In this document: positions 25,942 through 37,515 of the stretch, one piece after another | How the letters are laid out: every line of letters begins with the position of its first letter | Numbering within the stretch: position 1 is the first letter of the stretch | Assembly (NCBI RefSeq): GCF_019091085.1 | Contig: NZ_JAGXJY010000012.1 | Location: forward strand, 62,001-126,000 | DNA: 64,000 nucleotides | Origin: Mesorhizobium sp. GbtcB19 | GTDB taxonomy: Bacteria > Pseudomonadota > Alphaproteobacteria > Rhizobiales > Rhizobiaceae | Direction: 5' to 3' | Translations under genes and position numbers: made by a program | Notes under the pieces: generated by a model | What the model was told of the DNA's origin: nothing | Seen by the model: the letters and a program-made list of their open reading frames with translations, nothing else | Databases searched by the model: none

Positions 25942-28900
25942 AATATCCGATCCCCTCCGATACCGCCGCCAGCCAGGCGCGCGCCTCCGACCCGGCCAAT
26001 TCCGCCTGGGTGTCGGCCAATGCCGGCTCGGGCAAGACGCATGTCCTGGCGCAACGCGTCATCCGGCTGCTGCTCAACGGCACCGACCCGTCGAAGATCC
26101 TGTGCCTCACCTATACGCGGGCGGCTGCCGCCAACATGTCGAACCGTGTCTTCTCGACGCTGTCGGAATGGACGGCGCTGCCCGATGCTGAGCTGGCGGC
26201 CAGGATCGCGGCGCTCGACGGGCGGGCCGCCGACCGCGACATGATGCGGCGCGCGCGGCGATTGTTTGCCGAGGCGCTGGAGACGCCGGGCGGACTGAAG
26301 ATCCAGACCATCCATGCCTTCTGCGAATCGGTGCTGCATCAGTTCCCGCTCGAAGCCAACATCCCGGCGCATTTCGAGATGCTCGATCCGCAGATGGAAG
26401 CCTCGCTGTTCGGCGATGCCCGGCGCGACATGATCTCGGGCGCGGGCGCCGGCGTCGAGGGCCTGGCGGAAGCCTTCGCCACCGTTCTGGAGCGCGGCGG
26501 CGAGTTTGGGCTGGATTCACTGCTTGCCGAAATCGTCAGCAAGCGCGACGAACTGCGCGACTTCGTCGCCAGGCTCGGCAAGGATCGGGATTTCCGGCCG
26601 CTGTTCGCCGAATTCGGCTTCAGGCACGGACAGACGGCCGAGGACATCGCCGCTTCCCTCTGGCCGTTGCCCGGCTTCGCGCCCGGCCAGTTCGCCGAAT
26701 TCGCGCAGGCCGCCGAAGCCACCGACGCGCGGCAGGTGCTGAACAATGTCGTCCCCTATGCGCGCGGCGCATTCGCCGAAGCCGATCCGATCCGCCGGCT
26801 GCGGCTGCTGGCAAAGGCCTTTCTCAAGGCGGACGGCGACCCCTATGACCCGCCCAAGATATTCAAGAAGGCGCTGGTCGACCGGCTGCCGGATCTGCCG
26901 GAACGCTACCTGGCGGCGGCCAAGGCGATCCTCGACGTGTCGGACCGGCTGGCGCTGTTCCGCATGCTGGAAGGGACTGCTGCGGCGCTCGCGGTCGCCG
27001 GCTGGCTGATCGCGCGCTACGAGCAGTTGAAGCGCGGTCGCGGCTTCCTCGATTTCAACGACCTGATCACCCGCACGGTCAGCCTCTTGTCGCGGCCCGA
27101 TGCCGGGCCATGGGTGCAGTTCAAGCTCGACCAGGGCATCGACCACATCCTGCTCGACGAGGCGCAGGACACCAGCCCGGACCAGTGGGAAGTGGTGAAG
27201 AAGCTGACGGAGGAGTTTTTTGCCGGGCTAGGCCAGCGCGAGGCGGTCAGGCGCACGGTGTTTGCCGTCGGCGACGAGAAACAGTCGATCTACTCCTTCC
27301 AGGGCGCAGCACCTGATTCCTTTGCCGAAAGCCGGCTATTGTTTGCCGGCCGCGTTCGCGACGCGGAAGCCGCCTTCGCCAATTTGAAGCTCACCTGGTC
27401 GTTCCGGTCGAGCGACGATGTGCTGGCGGCAGTCGACCGCGTCTTCGCCGAGCCGGGGATCAGGCGCGGCATCAGCCACGATCCGGATCCACTCAGCCAC
27501 AAGGCGATCCGCAATGACGCGCCGGGCTATGTCGAGGTGTGGCCATCGGTCGGCGCCGAAATGGTCGAGGAACCGGACGACTGGACCTTGCCGGTCAACC
27601 ATGCCAGCGCGCCGGCCGTGCGGGTGGCCGAGCATGTGGCGACGACCATCCAGAGCTGGCTGCGCAATGGCGAAATCATCGAAGGCAAGGGCAGGAAGCT
27701 GACCGCCGGCGACATCCTCGTCCTGGTGCGCAAGCGCGACCGCTTCGTCCATGCGCTGTCGCGCAGCCTGAAGAACCGCCAGATCCCGGTCGCCGGCGCC
27801 GACAGGCTGAGCCTGCCCGGCCATATCGCCGTGCAGGACCTGATCGCGCTTGGACATTTCCTCATCCAGCCGGAGGACGACCTTTCCTTGGCCGCCGTGC
27901 TGCGCAGCCCGATCTTCGAGGTTTCGGAAGAAACGCTGCTGGCGCTTACCGGCGAGCGGCCGAAGGGCCAGTCGCTGATTGCCTCGCTGCGGCAGCATGC
28001 GACCGAAGATGTGGGCCTCGCCGCAGTCGTTAGCCGGCTCGACGCCTGGGCGACTGAAGTGGCGTTCAAGCCGGTGTTCGAATTCTATGCCGCGGCGCTG
28101 GCGCGCGACGGGTTGCGGCGCAAGATGACGGCGCGGCTCGGGCCGGAGGCCGGCGACATCCTCGACGAATTCCTGAGCTTCTGCCTGGCCGAGGAACGCA
28201 CTGGACTGCCGGGGCTGGAATCCTTCCTGTCGACACTGGAAAATGCCGGTCCCGAGATCAAACGCGAGATGGACCAGACGCGCGACGAAGTCCGCGTCAT
28301 GACCGTGCACGCCGCCAAGGGCCTCGAAGCGCCGGTCGTCTTCCTCGTCGATGGCGGCTCGGCGCCGTTCAGCGACCAGCATCTGCCGCGGCTGATGCCG
28401 TTCGAAAGCTCGGGCGCTGAGTGGAAAGGCAAGGGTTATCTCTGGCGCTCGGCCAGCGACGTCGCCAATGGCGTCTCGAAGGCGGCTTCGGCGCGGGCGC
28501 GCGAGCTGGCGGATGACGAATACCGGCGGCTGCTCTATGTCGGCATGACGCGCGCCGAGGACCGGCTGGTCGTCTGCGGCTATCACGGCAAGCGGCAGCC
28601 AAGCCCCGGCACCTGGCATTCGATCGTCAGCCGGGCTTTGCTGAGCGCCCCCGAAAGTGCCGAACGCCGGCATCCCGCGACGGCCGATGTGGCCGTGCAT
28701 CGCTTCCATATGACGAAACTGCCGCCGGTGGCGCTGACGGGCGTCGAGGAGGCGGGGCCCTTCGAACACACCGCGCCGCTGCCCGAAAACCTGTTCCGGC
28801 CGCTGCCGCCCTATGAGGAGCTGCCGCGGCCGCTTTCGCCTTCCGGCGCCTCGGCGCTGATCGATGAAGCGAAGGAAGTTCTCCCCGACACGCGTTCGCC

Positions 28901-29450
28901 GGTGCTCGACGCCGCCGCCGAGCCGGGCTTCGCGGTGGTGCGGGGCCTTGCCTTGCACAAGTTGCTGCAGATGTTGCCCGGCATTGCCGAGGCGGAAAGG
29001 CGGGAGGCTGCGGAGCGCTATCTGGCGCGCGCCGGTGCCGACTGGCCGGATGGTGAGCGTGACAAGGCGCTGGAGGCGGTGCTGTCGATCCTGTCCGACG
29101 TCCGCTTCGGCCCGTTGTTCTCGCCGTCCTCGCGCGCCGAAGTGGCGATCATGGGCAGCCTCGAGGTGAAGGGCAAGCTGCGCTCGATCTCCGGCAAGAT
29201 CGACCGGCTGGCGGTCACGCCGGAAAGCGTCTCGATCGTCGACTACAAGACCAATCGGCCGGCACCCGGGAAGCTGGCGGAGGTGCCGCCTGCCTACGTG
29301 CTGCAGCTCGCGCTCTACCGCGCGCTGCTTCAGCCGCTCTATCCCGGGCGCGGGGTGACGGCGGCGCTGCTGTTCACCGAAGCGCCGCGGCTGATCGAGC
29401 TACCGGCCAAGGTCATGGACGACGCCCTTGCCCGACTCACGGCAGCGTGA
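25938..29450 (+). CDS. addA: double-strand break repair helicase-nuclease AddA
   Basis: AddA is the UvrD-family 3'-5' helicase and nuclease subunit of AddAB. The 1170-residue protein has Walker [15 protein letters not shown] near the N-terminus, Walker [26 protein letters not shown] (motif III), [16 protein letters not shown] (motif V) and [13 protein letters not shown] (motif VI). The C-terminal RecB-like nuclease has GLALHKLLQ and catalytic [11 protein letters not shown]. All key residues look intact. The start lies within the addB stop (four-base overlap). trxA follows after 74 bases. Confidence 0.97.
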   Translation: MKYPIPSDTAASQARASDPANSAWVSANAGSGKTHVLAQRVIRLLLNGTDPSKILCLTYTRAAAANMSNRVFSTLSEWTALPDAELAARIAALDGRAADRDMMRRARRLFAEALETPGGLKIQTIHAFCESVLHQFPLEANIPAHFEMLDPQMEASLFGDARRDMISGAGAGVEGLAEAFATVLERGGEFGLDSLLAEIVSKRDELRDFVARLGKDRDFRPLFAEFGFRHGQTAEDIAASLWPLPGFAPGQFAEFAQAAEATDARQVLNNVVPYARGAFAEADPIRRLRLLAKAFLKADGDPYDPPKIFKKALVDRLPDLPERYLAAAKAILDVSDRLALFRMLEGTAAALAVAGWLIARYEQLKRGRGFLDFNDLITRTVSLLSRPDAGPWVQFKLDQGIDHILLDEAQDTSPDQWEVVKKLTEEFFAGLGQREAVRRTVFAVGDEKQSIYSFQGAAPDSFAESRLLFAGRVRDAEAAFANLKLTWSFRSSDDVLAAVDRVFAEPGIRRGISHDPDPLSHKAIRNDAPGYVEVWPSVGAEMVEEPDDWTLPVNHASAPAVRVAEHVATTIQSWLRNGEIIEGKGRKLTAGDILVLVRKRDRFVHALSRSLKNRQIPVAGADRLSLPGHIAVQDLIALGHFLIQPEDDLSLAAVLRSPIFEVSEETLLALTGERPKGQSLIASLRQHATEDVGLAAVVSRLDAWATEVAFKPVFEFYAAALARDGLRRKMTARLGPEAGDILDEFLSFCLAEERTGLPGLESFLSTLENAGPEIKREMDQTRDEVRVMTVHAAKGLEAPVVFLVDGGSAPFSDQHLPRLMPFESSGAEWKGKGYLWRSASDVANGVSKAASARARELADDEYRRLLYVGMTRAEDRLVVCGYHGKRQPSPGTWHSIVSRALLSAPESAERRHPATADVAVHRFHMTKLPPVALTGVEEAGPFEHTAPLPENLFRPLPPYEELPRPLSPSGASALIDEAKEVLPDTRSPVLDAAAEPGFAVVRGLALHKLLQMLPGIAEAERREAAERYLARAGADWPDGERDKALEAVLSILSDVRFGPLFSPSSRAEVAIMGSLEVKGKLRSISGKIDRLAVTPESVSIVDYKTNRPAPGKLAEVPPAYVLQLALYRALLQPLYPGRGVTAALLFTEAPRLIELPAKVMDDALARLTAA

Positions 29451-29524
29451 CACAAGAACTGCTTGAACATCGCCGCCACAACCACCACATTTGGTGCAAC
29501 CCGAGTTTTCGAAAGGATTTCAGC

Positions 29525-29848
29525 ATGGCCACCGTCAAGGTCGACAATGGCAATTTCCAGGCCGATGTGCTCAACGCCAAGGAGCCGGTTGTGGTGGATT
29601 TCTGGGCGGAATGGTGCGGCCCGTGCAAGATGATCGGCCCGTCCCTGGAAGAGATCGCCAAGGAGCTCGGCGGGAAGGTCAAGATCGCCAAGCTCAACAT
29701 TGACGAGAATCCCGAGCTTGCCGCGCAGTTCGGCGTGCGCTCGATCCCGACGCTGATGATCTTCAAGGGTGGCGAAGTGGCCGACATGAAGGTCGGCGCG
29801 GCACCGAAGACCGCGCTGTCGCACTGGATCAACGGCGCTATCGCCTGA
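29525..29848 (+). CDS. trxA: thioredoxin
   Basis: This 107-residue classical thioredoxin is a cytoplasmic disulfide reductase. Active site WCGPC has Cys31 and Cys34, cis-proline segment [11 protein letters not shown] is near residue 73, and DFWAEW precedes the active site. The start at 29525 has AAAGGA eight bases upstream. It lies downstream of addA in the same direction and is followed by a good terminator, so it may be expressed both from read-through and from its own promoter. Confidence 0.97.
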   Translation: MATVKVDNGNFQADVLNAKEPVVVDFWAEWCGPCKMIGPSLEEIAKELGGKVKIAKLNIDENPELAAQFGVRSIPTLMIFKGGEVADMKVGAAPKTALSHWINGAIA

Positions 29849-29872
29849 GCCAATCCGAAAAATTCAAGAACG

Positions 29873-29898
29873 AGCCCGGCCATCGCGCCGGGCTTTTC
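29873..29898 (+). terminator. rho-independent terminator of trxA
   Basis: AGCCCGGC (29873-29880), loop CATCGC and GCCGGGCT (29887-29894) are followed by TTTC. It starts 25 bases after the trxA stop codon. Confidence 0.88.
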
Positions 29899-29977
29899 TT
29901 TGGCGCCATCGCTGACGGCGCTCTGGCCCTGACGTTTCGGCACGCCATCTCCTTTGCTAGCGCAAAAGGAGAGCTCC

Positions 29978-30259
29978 ATGACCGGAACAGCCAAGGCCAC
30001 AGTCCATGTCGACAATGAGCGGGTGATCGTCACCGAATATCGCTTCGCGCCCGGCGCCAACACCGGCTGGCATCGCCACGGCCACGACTATGTCGTGGTG
30101 CCCCTGATGGACGGCAAGGTGAAGCTGGTGACCAAGGACGGCGAGTCCTTCGCCGAGATGAAGCAAGGCGCTCCCTATTTCCGCAGGGAAGGCGTCGAGC
30201 ACGACGTCATCAACGCCAATGACGGCGAATACGCCTTCATCGAGATCGAGCTGAAGTAG
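29978..30259 (+). CDS. small cupin-domain protein
   Basis: This 93-residue single-domain cupin starts at the ATG preceded by AAGGAGAGCTCC, a strong ribosome-binding site. Motif 1 is GANTGWHRHGHDYVVVPLMDG, with two histidines and a later Glu/Asp as potential metal ligands. Motif 2, YFRREGVEHDVINAND, supplies a third histidine. Small cupins of this kind are usually cytosolic metal-binding proteins of unknown substrate. It is probably a single-gene unit, converging on the VOC gene at 30284. Confidence 0.85.
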   Translation: MTGTAKATVHVDNERVIVTEYRFAPGANTGWHRHGHDYVVVPLMDGKVKLVTKDGESFAEMKQGAPYFRREGVEHDVINANDGEYAFIEIELK

Positions 30260-30283
30260 CTTCTCACGACCAATCCAGGTCCG

Positions 30284-30703
30284 TCACCAGTCGGCGACGC
30301 GATCTCCGCCGGTAAACTGCGCGCTTTTGCCGGTGTATTCGAACAGTTCGATCTTCACCCCGTTGGGGTCGGCGATCCAGGCTTGAAAAGTATCGTCGCA
30401 GGCGAGCTTCTTCGGCGTCACTGCGATGCCTTGCGACCGGATGTGGGCGATGGCGGCGTCGATGTCCTCCACCTCCAGGCAGAAATGGTTGATCTGGTTG
30501 GTCTCGCTGAAACTGGCCTCAGTCTTCTCGAACACCTCGACTTGGCTGCGGCCGCCGCAATCGAGATAGAAGCCGAAAATCCTGCCGTCGCGCAGGAAAT
30601 TGAACCGCGTTTCCATGCCGAGCACGTCGCGGTAGAAGCGGCGCGTCGCCTCCAGGTCATGCGCGAAAATGCAGACATGGGCGAGCTGCTTGACCTTGAT
30701 CAT
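30284..30703 (-). CDS. VOC-family protein (glyoxalase I-like)
   Basis: The 139-residue protein has two beta-alpha-beta-beta-beta modules. VKQLAHVCIFAHDLEATRRFYRDVLGM supplies a first metal His, VEVFEK a Glu, INHFCLEVEDIDAA a second His, and WIADPNGVKIELFEY the last Glu, so the four-ligand VOC metal site appears complete. The start at 30703 has AAAGGAA upstream; a longer frame to 30742 is less likely. It resembles lactoylglutathione lyase-like proteins, but I cannot name the substrate. Confidence 0.87.
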   Translation of the reverse strand: MIKVKQLAHVCIFAHDLEATRRFYRDVLGMETRFNFLRDGRIFGFYLDCGGRSQVEVFEKTEASFSETNQINHFCLEVEDIDAAIAHIRSQGIAVTPKKLACDDTFQAWIADPNGVKIELFEYTGKSAQFTGGDRVADW

Positions 30704-30757
30704 GGCCGGTTCCTTTCGGCCCCCCGCCGACATCCGCAGCACTATCTTGATCTCAGC

Positions 30758-32083
30758 TTATGTCGGCGGCGTGCCGTTCTCGGCCAGCACCGCGCCGGCG
30801 AGATAGAGCGAGCCGCCGATGAGAATGCGCGGCGCCGGGCCGTCCCATGAGTCGCGCAACAGCATCAGCGCGCTGGCGACGGAGCTGACCGGCTCGGCCG
30901 ACAGCCCGGCCTCTTCGGCACGCAAGGCCAGCTCGTCGTTCGGCACGCCGGCATCGCTGCTGGTCACCGGCACGGTGTAGACATGGCGGGCAAGGCCCTT
31001 GAAGGCGCTGAAATAGCCGGTCTGGTCCTTGGTGTTGATCATGCCGGAGATCAGGACCAGCGGCCTCGGGTTCTTTTCCTCCTGCTCGGCCAGCGCCTCG
31101 GCGATGACGATGCCGGCGCCGGGATTGTGGCCGCCGTCCAGCCAGATCTCCGCGCCCTTCGGCGCGAGGTCGACAAGCTTGCCCTGGGTCAGCTTCTGCA
31201 TGCGCGCCGGCCAGGCGACATGGGTCATCGCCTTTTCGGCGGCGCGATGGCTGATCTCGAAGCCGGCCGCCTTGACCGCGGCGATCGCCGCCGCGGCGTT
31301 GGCGTATTGATGACGCCCGGGCAGGCGTGGCGAAGGCAGGTCCATCAGCCCGTCCTCGTCCTGGTAGACCATGCGGCCGTTCTCCTCGAAGGCGAGGAAG
31401 TCCTGGCCATAAACCACCGTCGGGCAATCCAGTCGCTCGGCCGTCTCGATCAGCACCTGAAGCGCGGTATCGCTTTCCTGGGCGCCAATCACCACCGGGC
31501 AGCCGCGCTTCATGATGCCGGCCTTTTCGGCCGCGATCAGCTCGACGCGGTCGCCGAGATAGGCCTCGTGATCCATCGAGATCGGCATGATCACAGAAAC
31601 CGCCGGCCGCTTGACGACGTTGGTGGCGTCGAAGCGGCCGCCGAGGCCGACCTCGATGATCGCCGCCTCCGCCGGATGTTCCGAAAACAGGATGAAGGTG
31701 ACGGCGGTGAGGATCTCGAAGACGGTTATCTTCTGGCCGCCATTGGCCTCGGCGACGCGGGCGATGGCCTCGGCGAAAATATCGTCCTCTACCAGCTTGC
31801 CGCCGCCTTCGGCCGCCAGCCGGTAGCGCTCATGCCAGTTCACCAGGTGCGGCGAGGTATGGACGTGGACGAGATGGCCGGCCGCTTCCAGCAGCGCGCG
31901 CGAGAAGGCGGCGCAGGAGCCCTTGCCATTGGTGCCGGCGATGTGGATGACCGGCGGCAGCCGGTCCTGCGGATTGCCGAGGCGTTCGAGAAGCCGTGTG
32001 ACGCGGTCCAGCGAAAGGTCGAAGCCTTTCGGATGCAGCGTCATCAGATGTTCGATTTCGCGTTCGGCGGAAAGCGTTGTCAT
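30758..32083 (-). CDS. folC: bifunctional folylpolyglutamate synthase / dihydrofolate synthase
   Basis: FolC adds glutamate to dihydropteroate and extends polyglutamate tails on folates. The 441-residue Mur-ligase-fold protein has the P-loop HIAGTNGKGSCAAF at about 47-60, HTSPHLVNWHERYRL, and GLGGRFDATNVV near 165. The C-terminal domain has WLDGGHNPGAG, which binds glutamate. It is last in the trpF-trpB-trpA-accD-folC transcript. The accD-folC linkage is common in proteobacteria. The gap to accD holds repeat elements that may attenuate transcription. Confidence 0.96.
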   Translation of the reverse strand: MTTLSAEREIEHLMTLHPKGFDLSLDRVTRLLERLGNPQDRLPPVIHIAGTNGKGSCAAFSRALLEAAGHLVHVHTSPHLVNWHERYRLAAEGGGKLVEDDIFAEAIARVAEANGGQKITVFEILTAVTFILFSEHPAEAAIIEVGLGGRFDATNVVKRPAVSVIMPISMDHEAYLGDRVELIAAEKAGIMKRGCPVVIGAQESDTALQVLIETAERLDCPTVVYGQDFLAFEENGRMVYQDEDGLMDLPSPRLPGRHQYANAAAAIAAVKAAGFEISHRAAEKAMTHVAWPARMQKLTQGKLVDLAPKGAEIWLDGGHNPGAGIVIAEALAEQEEKNPRPLVLISGMINTKDQTGYFSAFKGLARHVYTVPVTSSDAGVPNDELALRAEEAGLSAEPVSSVASALMLLRDSWDGPAPRILIGGSLYLAGAVLAENGTPPT

Positions 32084-32093
32084 GATGGAATCC

Positions 32094-32242
32094 TAGAGCG
32101 GTTCATCATTTCATGGAAATGCAGAACCGCTCTCTCTTTTTTGTTGACGCAATTCCGGACGGAAAACCGTTTCACACTTTTCCTGGAATTGCTTTAGCGC
32201 ATGGCCCCGAAACCGGGAATCGGTTTCGGAACGGCCATGCGC
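32094..32242. repeat. intergenic palindromic repeats between folC and accD (family A copy 2 plus a second palindrome)
   Basis: First is a hairpin AGAGCGGTTC (32095-32104) / GAACCGCTCT (32124-32133) followed on the plus strand by CTCTTTTTT. Then comes GACGCAATTCCGGACGGAAA running to CACTTTTCCTGGAATTGC, the same element as at 7147 and 55061. A separate palindrome, GCGCATGGCC (32197-32206) / GGCCATGCGC (32233-32242), follows. Together they fill most of the 222-bp accD-folC gap. Confidence 0.85.
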
Positions 32243-32305
32243 AAATCAGAGGCTACAGCACGCAACGCGTGAAGCAATCAGGGCGGCGCGACCAAGGATG
32301 TCGCG

Positions 32306-33232
32306 TCAGGCCGATGGCCGCGCCTCAGTATTGACCACCGCCGGCGGCAGGATCTCCGGCTCGAGCGGCTTTTCGGCTTCCGGCACCTTCAGTAGCATCC
32401 TCAACAGCCGCGCGATGGTCTGGCGCATTTCGAGGCGAGAGACGACCATGTCGACCATGCCATGCTCCATCAGATATTCGGCGCGCTGAAAACCGTCAGG
32501 CAGCTTTTCGCGAATGGTCTGCTCGATGACGCGCGGCCCGGCAAAGCCGATCAGCGCGCCGGGCTCGGCGATCTGGACGTCGCCCAGCATGGCGTAGGAA
32601 GCGGTGACGCCGCCGGTGGTCGGATTGGTCAGCACGACGATATAGGGCAGGCCGGCTTCCTTGAGCCGGTCGACGCCCACGGTGGTGCGCGGCAATTGCA
32701 TCAGCGACAGGATGCCTTCCTGCATGCGGGCGCCACCGGAGGCCGCGAACAGGATCAGCGGCCGCTTGCGCTGCAGCGCGACCTCGAAGGCATGCACGAT
32801 GGCTTCGCCGGCGGCCATGCCGAGCGAGCCGCCCATGAAGGCGAAATCCTGCACGGTGACGATGACCGGCAGCCCGTCGATGGTACCGGCGCCGTTGAGG
32901 ATCGCATCCTCCAGGCTGGTCTTGGCCTTCGCCTCCTTGAGGCGGTCGGTGTAGCGCTTCTCGTCGCGGAACTTCAGCGGATCCTGGACGACCCTGGGAT
33001 TTTCCAGTGTCTCGTATTTGCCGTCGTCGAAGAAGTATTTCAGCCGCTCCTTGGCCGAGATCTTCATGTGGTGGCCGGAAGCCGGGATGACGAACTGGTT
33101 GGATTCGAGATCCTTGTGGAAGATCATCTCGCCGGTCTCGGGATCCTTGATCCAGAGGTTCTCTGGCATGTCGGTGCGCCTGCCGAGCATCGAATTGATC
33201 TTCGGGCGAACGTAGTTCGTGATCCAGTTCAT
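32306..33232 (-). CDS. accD: acetyl-CoA carboxylase carboxyltransferase subunit beta
   Basis: AccD with AccA forms the carboxyltransferase that makes malonyl-CoA for fatty-acid synthesis. The 308-residue protein begins [16 protein letters not shown] as in other rhizobial AccD and contains [24 protein letters not shown] and [17 protein letters not shown]. The E. coli protein has a four-cysteine zinc ribbon at about residues 27-49. Here the aligned segment ([17 protein letters not shown] to [10 protein letters not shown]) has no cysteine, and I see none in the whole protein. Other rhizobial AccD proteins also diverge there as far as I recall, so function is likely kept. It lies between trpA and folC. 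Confidence 0.96.
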   Translation of the reverse strand: MNWITNYVRPKINSMLGRRTDMPENLWIKDPETGEMIFHKDLESNQFVIPASGHHMKISAKERLKYFFDDGKYETLENPRVVQDPLKFRDEKRYTDRLKEAKAKTSLEDAILNGAGTIDGLPVIVTVQDFAFMGGSLGMAAGEAIVHAFEVALQRKRPLILFAASGGARMQEGILSLMQLPRTTVGVDRLKEAGLPYIVVLTNPTTGGVTASYAMLGDVQIAEPGALIGFAGPRVIEQTIREKLPDGFQRAEYLMEHGMVDMVVSRLEMRQTIARLLRMLLKVPEAEKPLEPEILPPAVVNTEARPSA

Positions 33233-33271
33233 CGCTTCGGCTCCTGTCCCTGTGAGGAAGAGGTAGGAAAA

Positions 33272-34111
33272 CTATTCGGCGGCAGCAAGGCGGGCCGAGC
33301 GGACGCCCTGGGCAAGGCCGCTGACCAGGGTGGCGACGGCTTCGGCCGGATCGGCTGTCTTCTCGCCCTTCGGCCCAAGCACATTGGCGATCGCGTTGAC
33401 GATCGCCGTGCCGACCACGACGCCGTCGGCCGAGGCGCCGATGACGCGCGCCTGCTCGGCGGTCTTGACGCCGAAGCCGACGCAGACCGGCAGGGCCGTG
33501 TGGCCCTTGATGCGGGTGACCGCCGCCGAGACCTTGGCGGTGTCGGCCAGCGCCGAGCCGGTGATGCCGGTCATCGAGACGTAATAGACGAAGCCGGAGG
33601 TGTTTTCCAAAACCTTGGGCAGGCGTTTGTCGTCGGTGGTCGGCGTCGCCAGGCGGATGAAGTTGACGCCGGCCTTCAGCGCCGGAATGCAGAGCTCCTC
33701 GTCCATCTCCGGCGGCAGGTCGACAACGATCAGGCCGTCGATGCCGCTTGCCTTGGCGTCGGCGAGGAAGCGGTCGACGCCGTAGATGTAGATCGGGTTG
33801 TAGTAGCCCATCAGCACGATCGGCGTGTCATTGTCGCTGGCGCGGAAATCGGACGCCATCTTCAGCGTCTTGGCCAGCGTCTGGCCGCCCTTCAGTGCCC
33901 TGAGGCCAGCCGCCTGGATGGCCGGCCCGTCAGCCATTGGGTCGGAGAACGGCATGCCGAGTTCGATGACGTCGCTGCCCGAGGCAGGAAGCGCCTTCAT
34001 GATCGACAGCGAGGTGTCGTAGTCGGGGTCGCCGCCCATGATGTAGGTAACGAGAGCCGGACGGCCTTCGGCCTTCAGTTTCGCCATGCGGCGGTCGATG
34101 CGGGTGGTCAT
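33272..34111 (-). CDS. trpA: tryptophan synthase alpha subunit
   Basis: TrpA cleaves indole-3-glycerol phosphate to indole, which is channelled to TrpB. The 279-residue TIM barrel has the catalytic Glu in [17 protein letters not shown] and catalytic Asp in [11 protein letters not shown]. The phosphate-binding region [11 protein letters not shown] is also present. The start ATG is two bases from the trpB stop, so translation is probably coupled for equimolar subunits. No leader peptide or attenuator is visible upstream of trpF. Confidence 0.97.
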   Translation of the reverse strand: MTTRIDRRMAKLKAEGRPALVTYIMGGDPDYDTSLSIMKALPASGSDVIELGMPFSDPMADGPAIQAAGLRALKGGQTLAKTLKMASDFRASDNDTPIVLMGYYNPIYIYGVDRFLADAKASGIDGLIVVDLPPEMDEELCIPALKAGVNFIRLATPTTDDKRLPKVLENTSGFVYYVSMTGITGSALADTAKVSAAVTRIKGHTALPVCVGFGVKTAEQARVIGASADGVVVGTAIVNAIANVLGPKGEKTADPAEAVATLVSGLAQGVRSARLAAAE

Positions 34112-34113
34112 TG

Positions 34114-35334
<1,221 letters not shown>

Positions 35335-35360
35335 CGCCGCTCTCCTAATGTGAATGTGCT

Positions 35361-36020
35361 TCAGGCGGCGCGGTCGTCGCGCGCGGCCCTGACGGCCCGG
35401 AAAAACTGCTCGATCAGCGCCGGATCCTTGACGCCCGGAGCGCTTTCCACGCCGGACGAAATGTCTATTCCGGGTGGATTGGCCAGTCTCAGGGCATCGC
35501 CGATATTGGCGGCGTTGAGCCCTCCGGAAAGCATGTAATCAAGCCCGGCGTCAAGGCCGGCAAGGATGCGCCAGTCGAAGGCGACGCCGTTGCCGCCCGG
35601 GAGTTGCGATCCCTTCGGCGGCTTGGCGTCGAACATGAAGCGATCGGCGATGCCGGCGAACGGCTTTACGCGGTCGAGATCTGCAGCCTCGCTGACCGAA
35701 AACACCTTCATGACCGGCAGGCCGTAGCGCGCCTTGAGCTCCGCCACCCGCTCGGGCGTCTCGGAACCATGCAACTGCAGCATGTCCGGCTGCATTTTTG
35801 CGACGATGTCGTCCAGGAATGCATCGTCGGCATCGACGGTGACGGCAACCGCGAGCGCCTTGCCGCGCGCCGTTTCGCGCAGCCGCCCGGCCTCGGCCGG
35901 CTCGACATAGCGCGGGCTCTTGGCGAAGAAAATAAAGCCGACATGGCTGGCGCCGCCGGCAAGGGCGGCGGCCATCGCGGCGTCGGTCTTCAATCCGCAG
36001 ATCTTGATGTCGAGCGTCAT
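35361..36020 (-). CDS. trpF: phosphoribosylanthranilate isomerase
   Basis: TrpF carries out the Amadori rearrangement of phosphoribosylanthranilate. The 219-residue TIM barrel starts [11 protein letters not shown], with the catalytic Cys in KICGLK and catalytic Asp in [17 protein letters not shown] and [12 protein letters not shown] are family blocks, and [17 protein letters not shown] binds phosphate. The start at 36020 is chosen by family alignment, since the open frame extends upstream to 36206 without homology. It is the first gene of the trpFBA-accD-folC transcript and is divergent from the small gene at 36130. Confidence 0.96.
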   Translation of the reverse strand: MTLDIKICGLKTDAAMAAALAGGASHVGFIFFAKSPRYVEPAEAGRLRETARGKALAVAVTVDADDAFLDDIVAKMQPDMLQLHGSETPERVAELKARYGLPVMKVFSVSEAADLDRVKPFAGIADRFMFDAKPPKGSQLPGGNGVAFDWRILAGLDAGLDYMLSGGLNAANIGDALRLANPPGIDISSGVESAPGVKDPALIEQFFRAVRAARDDRAA

Positions 36021-36129
36021 GGGCCGGGCTTGGCACGAAAAGCCGCGAGAGTCGAGAAAAAGCATGCTGTTGCCGGCTCTGCGGAAAACACTACCTTGAT
36101 ATAGGAAGCACAGGCGGGAGCAGACAGTC

Positions 36130-36348
36130 ATGGCCGACCAGACCATCGCCGAACTCAGGCAGAAGATCGCGCAGGCGCGCGAGGTGATCGCGCATCTGAT
36201 GGACAAGGCCGCTTTCGACGGCGCCGAGGCGCACCGGGCGCTGGACTATTTTGGCAGCGATGCCTTCGACCGGAATTTCCTGCCATGGCCGCAACATGGC
36301 CACGAAGGGTTGCGGCCGGAGGAGTTGAACGCGGCGAATGATGATTGA
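36130..36348 (+). CDS. small conserved protein of unknown function
   Basis: The product has 72 residues from the ATG at 36130, with GGGAG nine bases upstream. It is mostly helical and charged, ADQTIAELRQKIAQAREVIAHLMDKAAFDGAEAHR, with a short C-terminal tail FLPWPQHG. There are no cysteines, no signal peptide and no membrane segment. It is divergent from trpF. I do not recognise a named family. Sequence composition matches the neighbouring genes and the ribosome-binding site is good, so I treat it as a real gene. Confidence 0.65.
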   Translation: MADQTIAELRQKIAQAREVIAHLMDKAAFDGAEAHRALDYFGSDAFDRNFLPWPQHGHEGLRPEELNAANDD

Positions 36349-36379
36349 GGAAGTTGCGTCCTGAACCCGGTAGACGCTG

Positions 36380-36548
36380 GCGGGACAGCACCCCCCTCTG
36401 GCCTGCCGGCCATCTCCCCCGCAAGGGGGGAGATCAGCAGCTCCGCCGGCGGCACCTCTCTTGCAACGTCGATGATTGGCGAAAGAGGTCGCGACATCCA
36501 ATCTCCCCCCTCGTGGGGGAGATGCCCGGCAGGGCAGAGGGGGGGCGC
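36380..36548. repeat. RIME-like mosaic palindromic repeat, family B, copy 1
   Basis: The element begins GCGGGACAGCACCCCC and contains two hairpins, CATCTCCCCCGCAAGGGGGG (36411 on) and AATCTCCCCCC/GGGGGAGAT (about 36500-36523), joined by CTTGCAACGTCGATGATTGG. It ends CCCGGCAGGGCAGAGGGGGG. Copy 2 at 47402-47573 has the same order of parts. The architecture matches rhizobial intergenic mosaic elements. Confidence 0.85.
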
Positions 36549-36603
36549 GAAGGAACTCCGTCGTCTCAAACGTTGCGCGCATGCGCGCAGCAGCAGGGGA
36601 GAG

Positions 36604-37395
36604 CTACTCAAACACAATCGCCTGCAACGCCCCGCCATTCCGCTTCAGCCAGTCCTTGCAGCGGTCGGTATCCGGGCAAAGCTTCTCGCACAGCTTCCAG
36701 AACTTCGGGCCGTGGTTCATCTCCTTGAGATGCGCCACCTCATGCGCCACCAGGTAGTTTATCACCGCCGGCGGCGCCATCATGATGCGCCAGGAGAAGG
36801 AGAGGTTGCCCTCCGAAGTGCATGACCCCCAGCGGCTGGAGGTATCCTTATACCTTATCGCCTTGGCGCGCTTGCCGATCGCCTCGGTGTGCTTGACCAC
36901 CAGCTTCTCGATCTCCTTCTTGGCCTCGCGCTTGAGGTAATCGGCGATGCGGCGCGGCAGATGGATGCGCTCGCCATGGACGATCAAAAGCGGGCCGCGG
37001 TCGTCGCGCGCCACGGTGATGGTGCCGCGCTTCGAAGGCTCATGCACGATGCGGTGCGGCACGCCGCGAACCGGAATCCTGATGCCCGGGCGCACCTGCG
37101 GCCTCGTCGGCACCTTGGCCAGGCGCTGCTCCAGCCAGTCCTGATGGCGGTCGAGGAATTTCTCGACCTCGCCGCGGCGCAAGCCGGGCGGCACGGTGAC
37201 GCGCAGGCCCTGGCCACCGGAATCGATGCGCAGCGTCAGCCGCCGGGCCCTGGCGCTTTCGACGATTTTCAGCGGCAGCGTGCGGCCGGCGACGCAATGT
37301 TCGCGCTCTACGACGGGCGCGGCCTTTTGCTTGGCGCGCTCCACGACGGGCGCGGCCTTGGGCTTGGTCAGATTGCGAAAGAAGCCGAGGGTCAT
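36604..37395 (-). CDS. YgjP/SprT-like zinc metallopeptidase (DUF45)
   Basis: The 263-residue protein carries the gluzincin motif HEVAHLKEMNHGPKFW: HExxH with a third His in NHGP. Ahead of it are KAIRYKDTSSRWGSCTSEGNLSFSWR and INYLVAHE, the DUF45/YgjP signature. The start at 37395 is chosen because residues before MTLGFF have no family resemblance. A duplicated 12-residue segment (KAAPVVER twice) lies near the N-terminus, residues about 12-31. The function in bacteria is unclear; related SprT proteins act on DNA-protein crosslinks. Confidence 0.9.
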   Translation of the reverse strand: MTLGFFRNLTKPKAAPVVERAKQKAAPVVEREHCVAGRTLPLKIVESARARRLTLRIDSGGQGLRVTVPPGLRRGEVEKFLDRHQDWLEQRLAKVPTRPQVRPGIRIPVRGVPHRIVHEPSKRGTITVARDDRGPLLIVHGERIHLPRRIADYLKREAKKEIEKLVVKHTEAIGKRAKAIRYKDTSSRWGSCTSEGNLSFSWRIMMAPPAVINYLVAHEVAHLKEMNHGPKFWKLCEKLCPDTDRCKDWLKRNGGALQAIVFE

Positions 37396-37515
37396 GGCTG
37401 GACGATACGCGATTCGAAAAAAACGGCCAGTGGAGGGGTGCCACATAGAGAACAAAAAAGAAACGGCGCCGCTAGACGCGACGCCGCATATCATGCCGAG
37501 ACCTGTCGCGGGATC

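Noticed and set aside
32095-32139. Hairpin followed by T-run considered as a terminator for folC or accD
   Set aside because: The T-run is on the plus strand, while both neighbouring genes are on the minus strand. It is better explained as part of the repeat.
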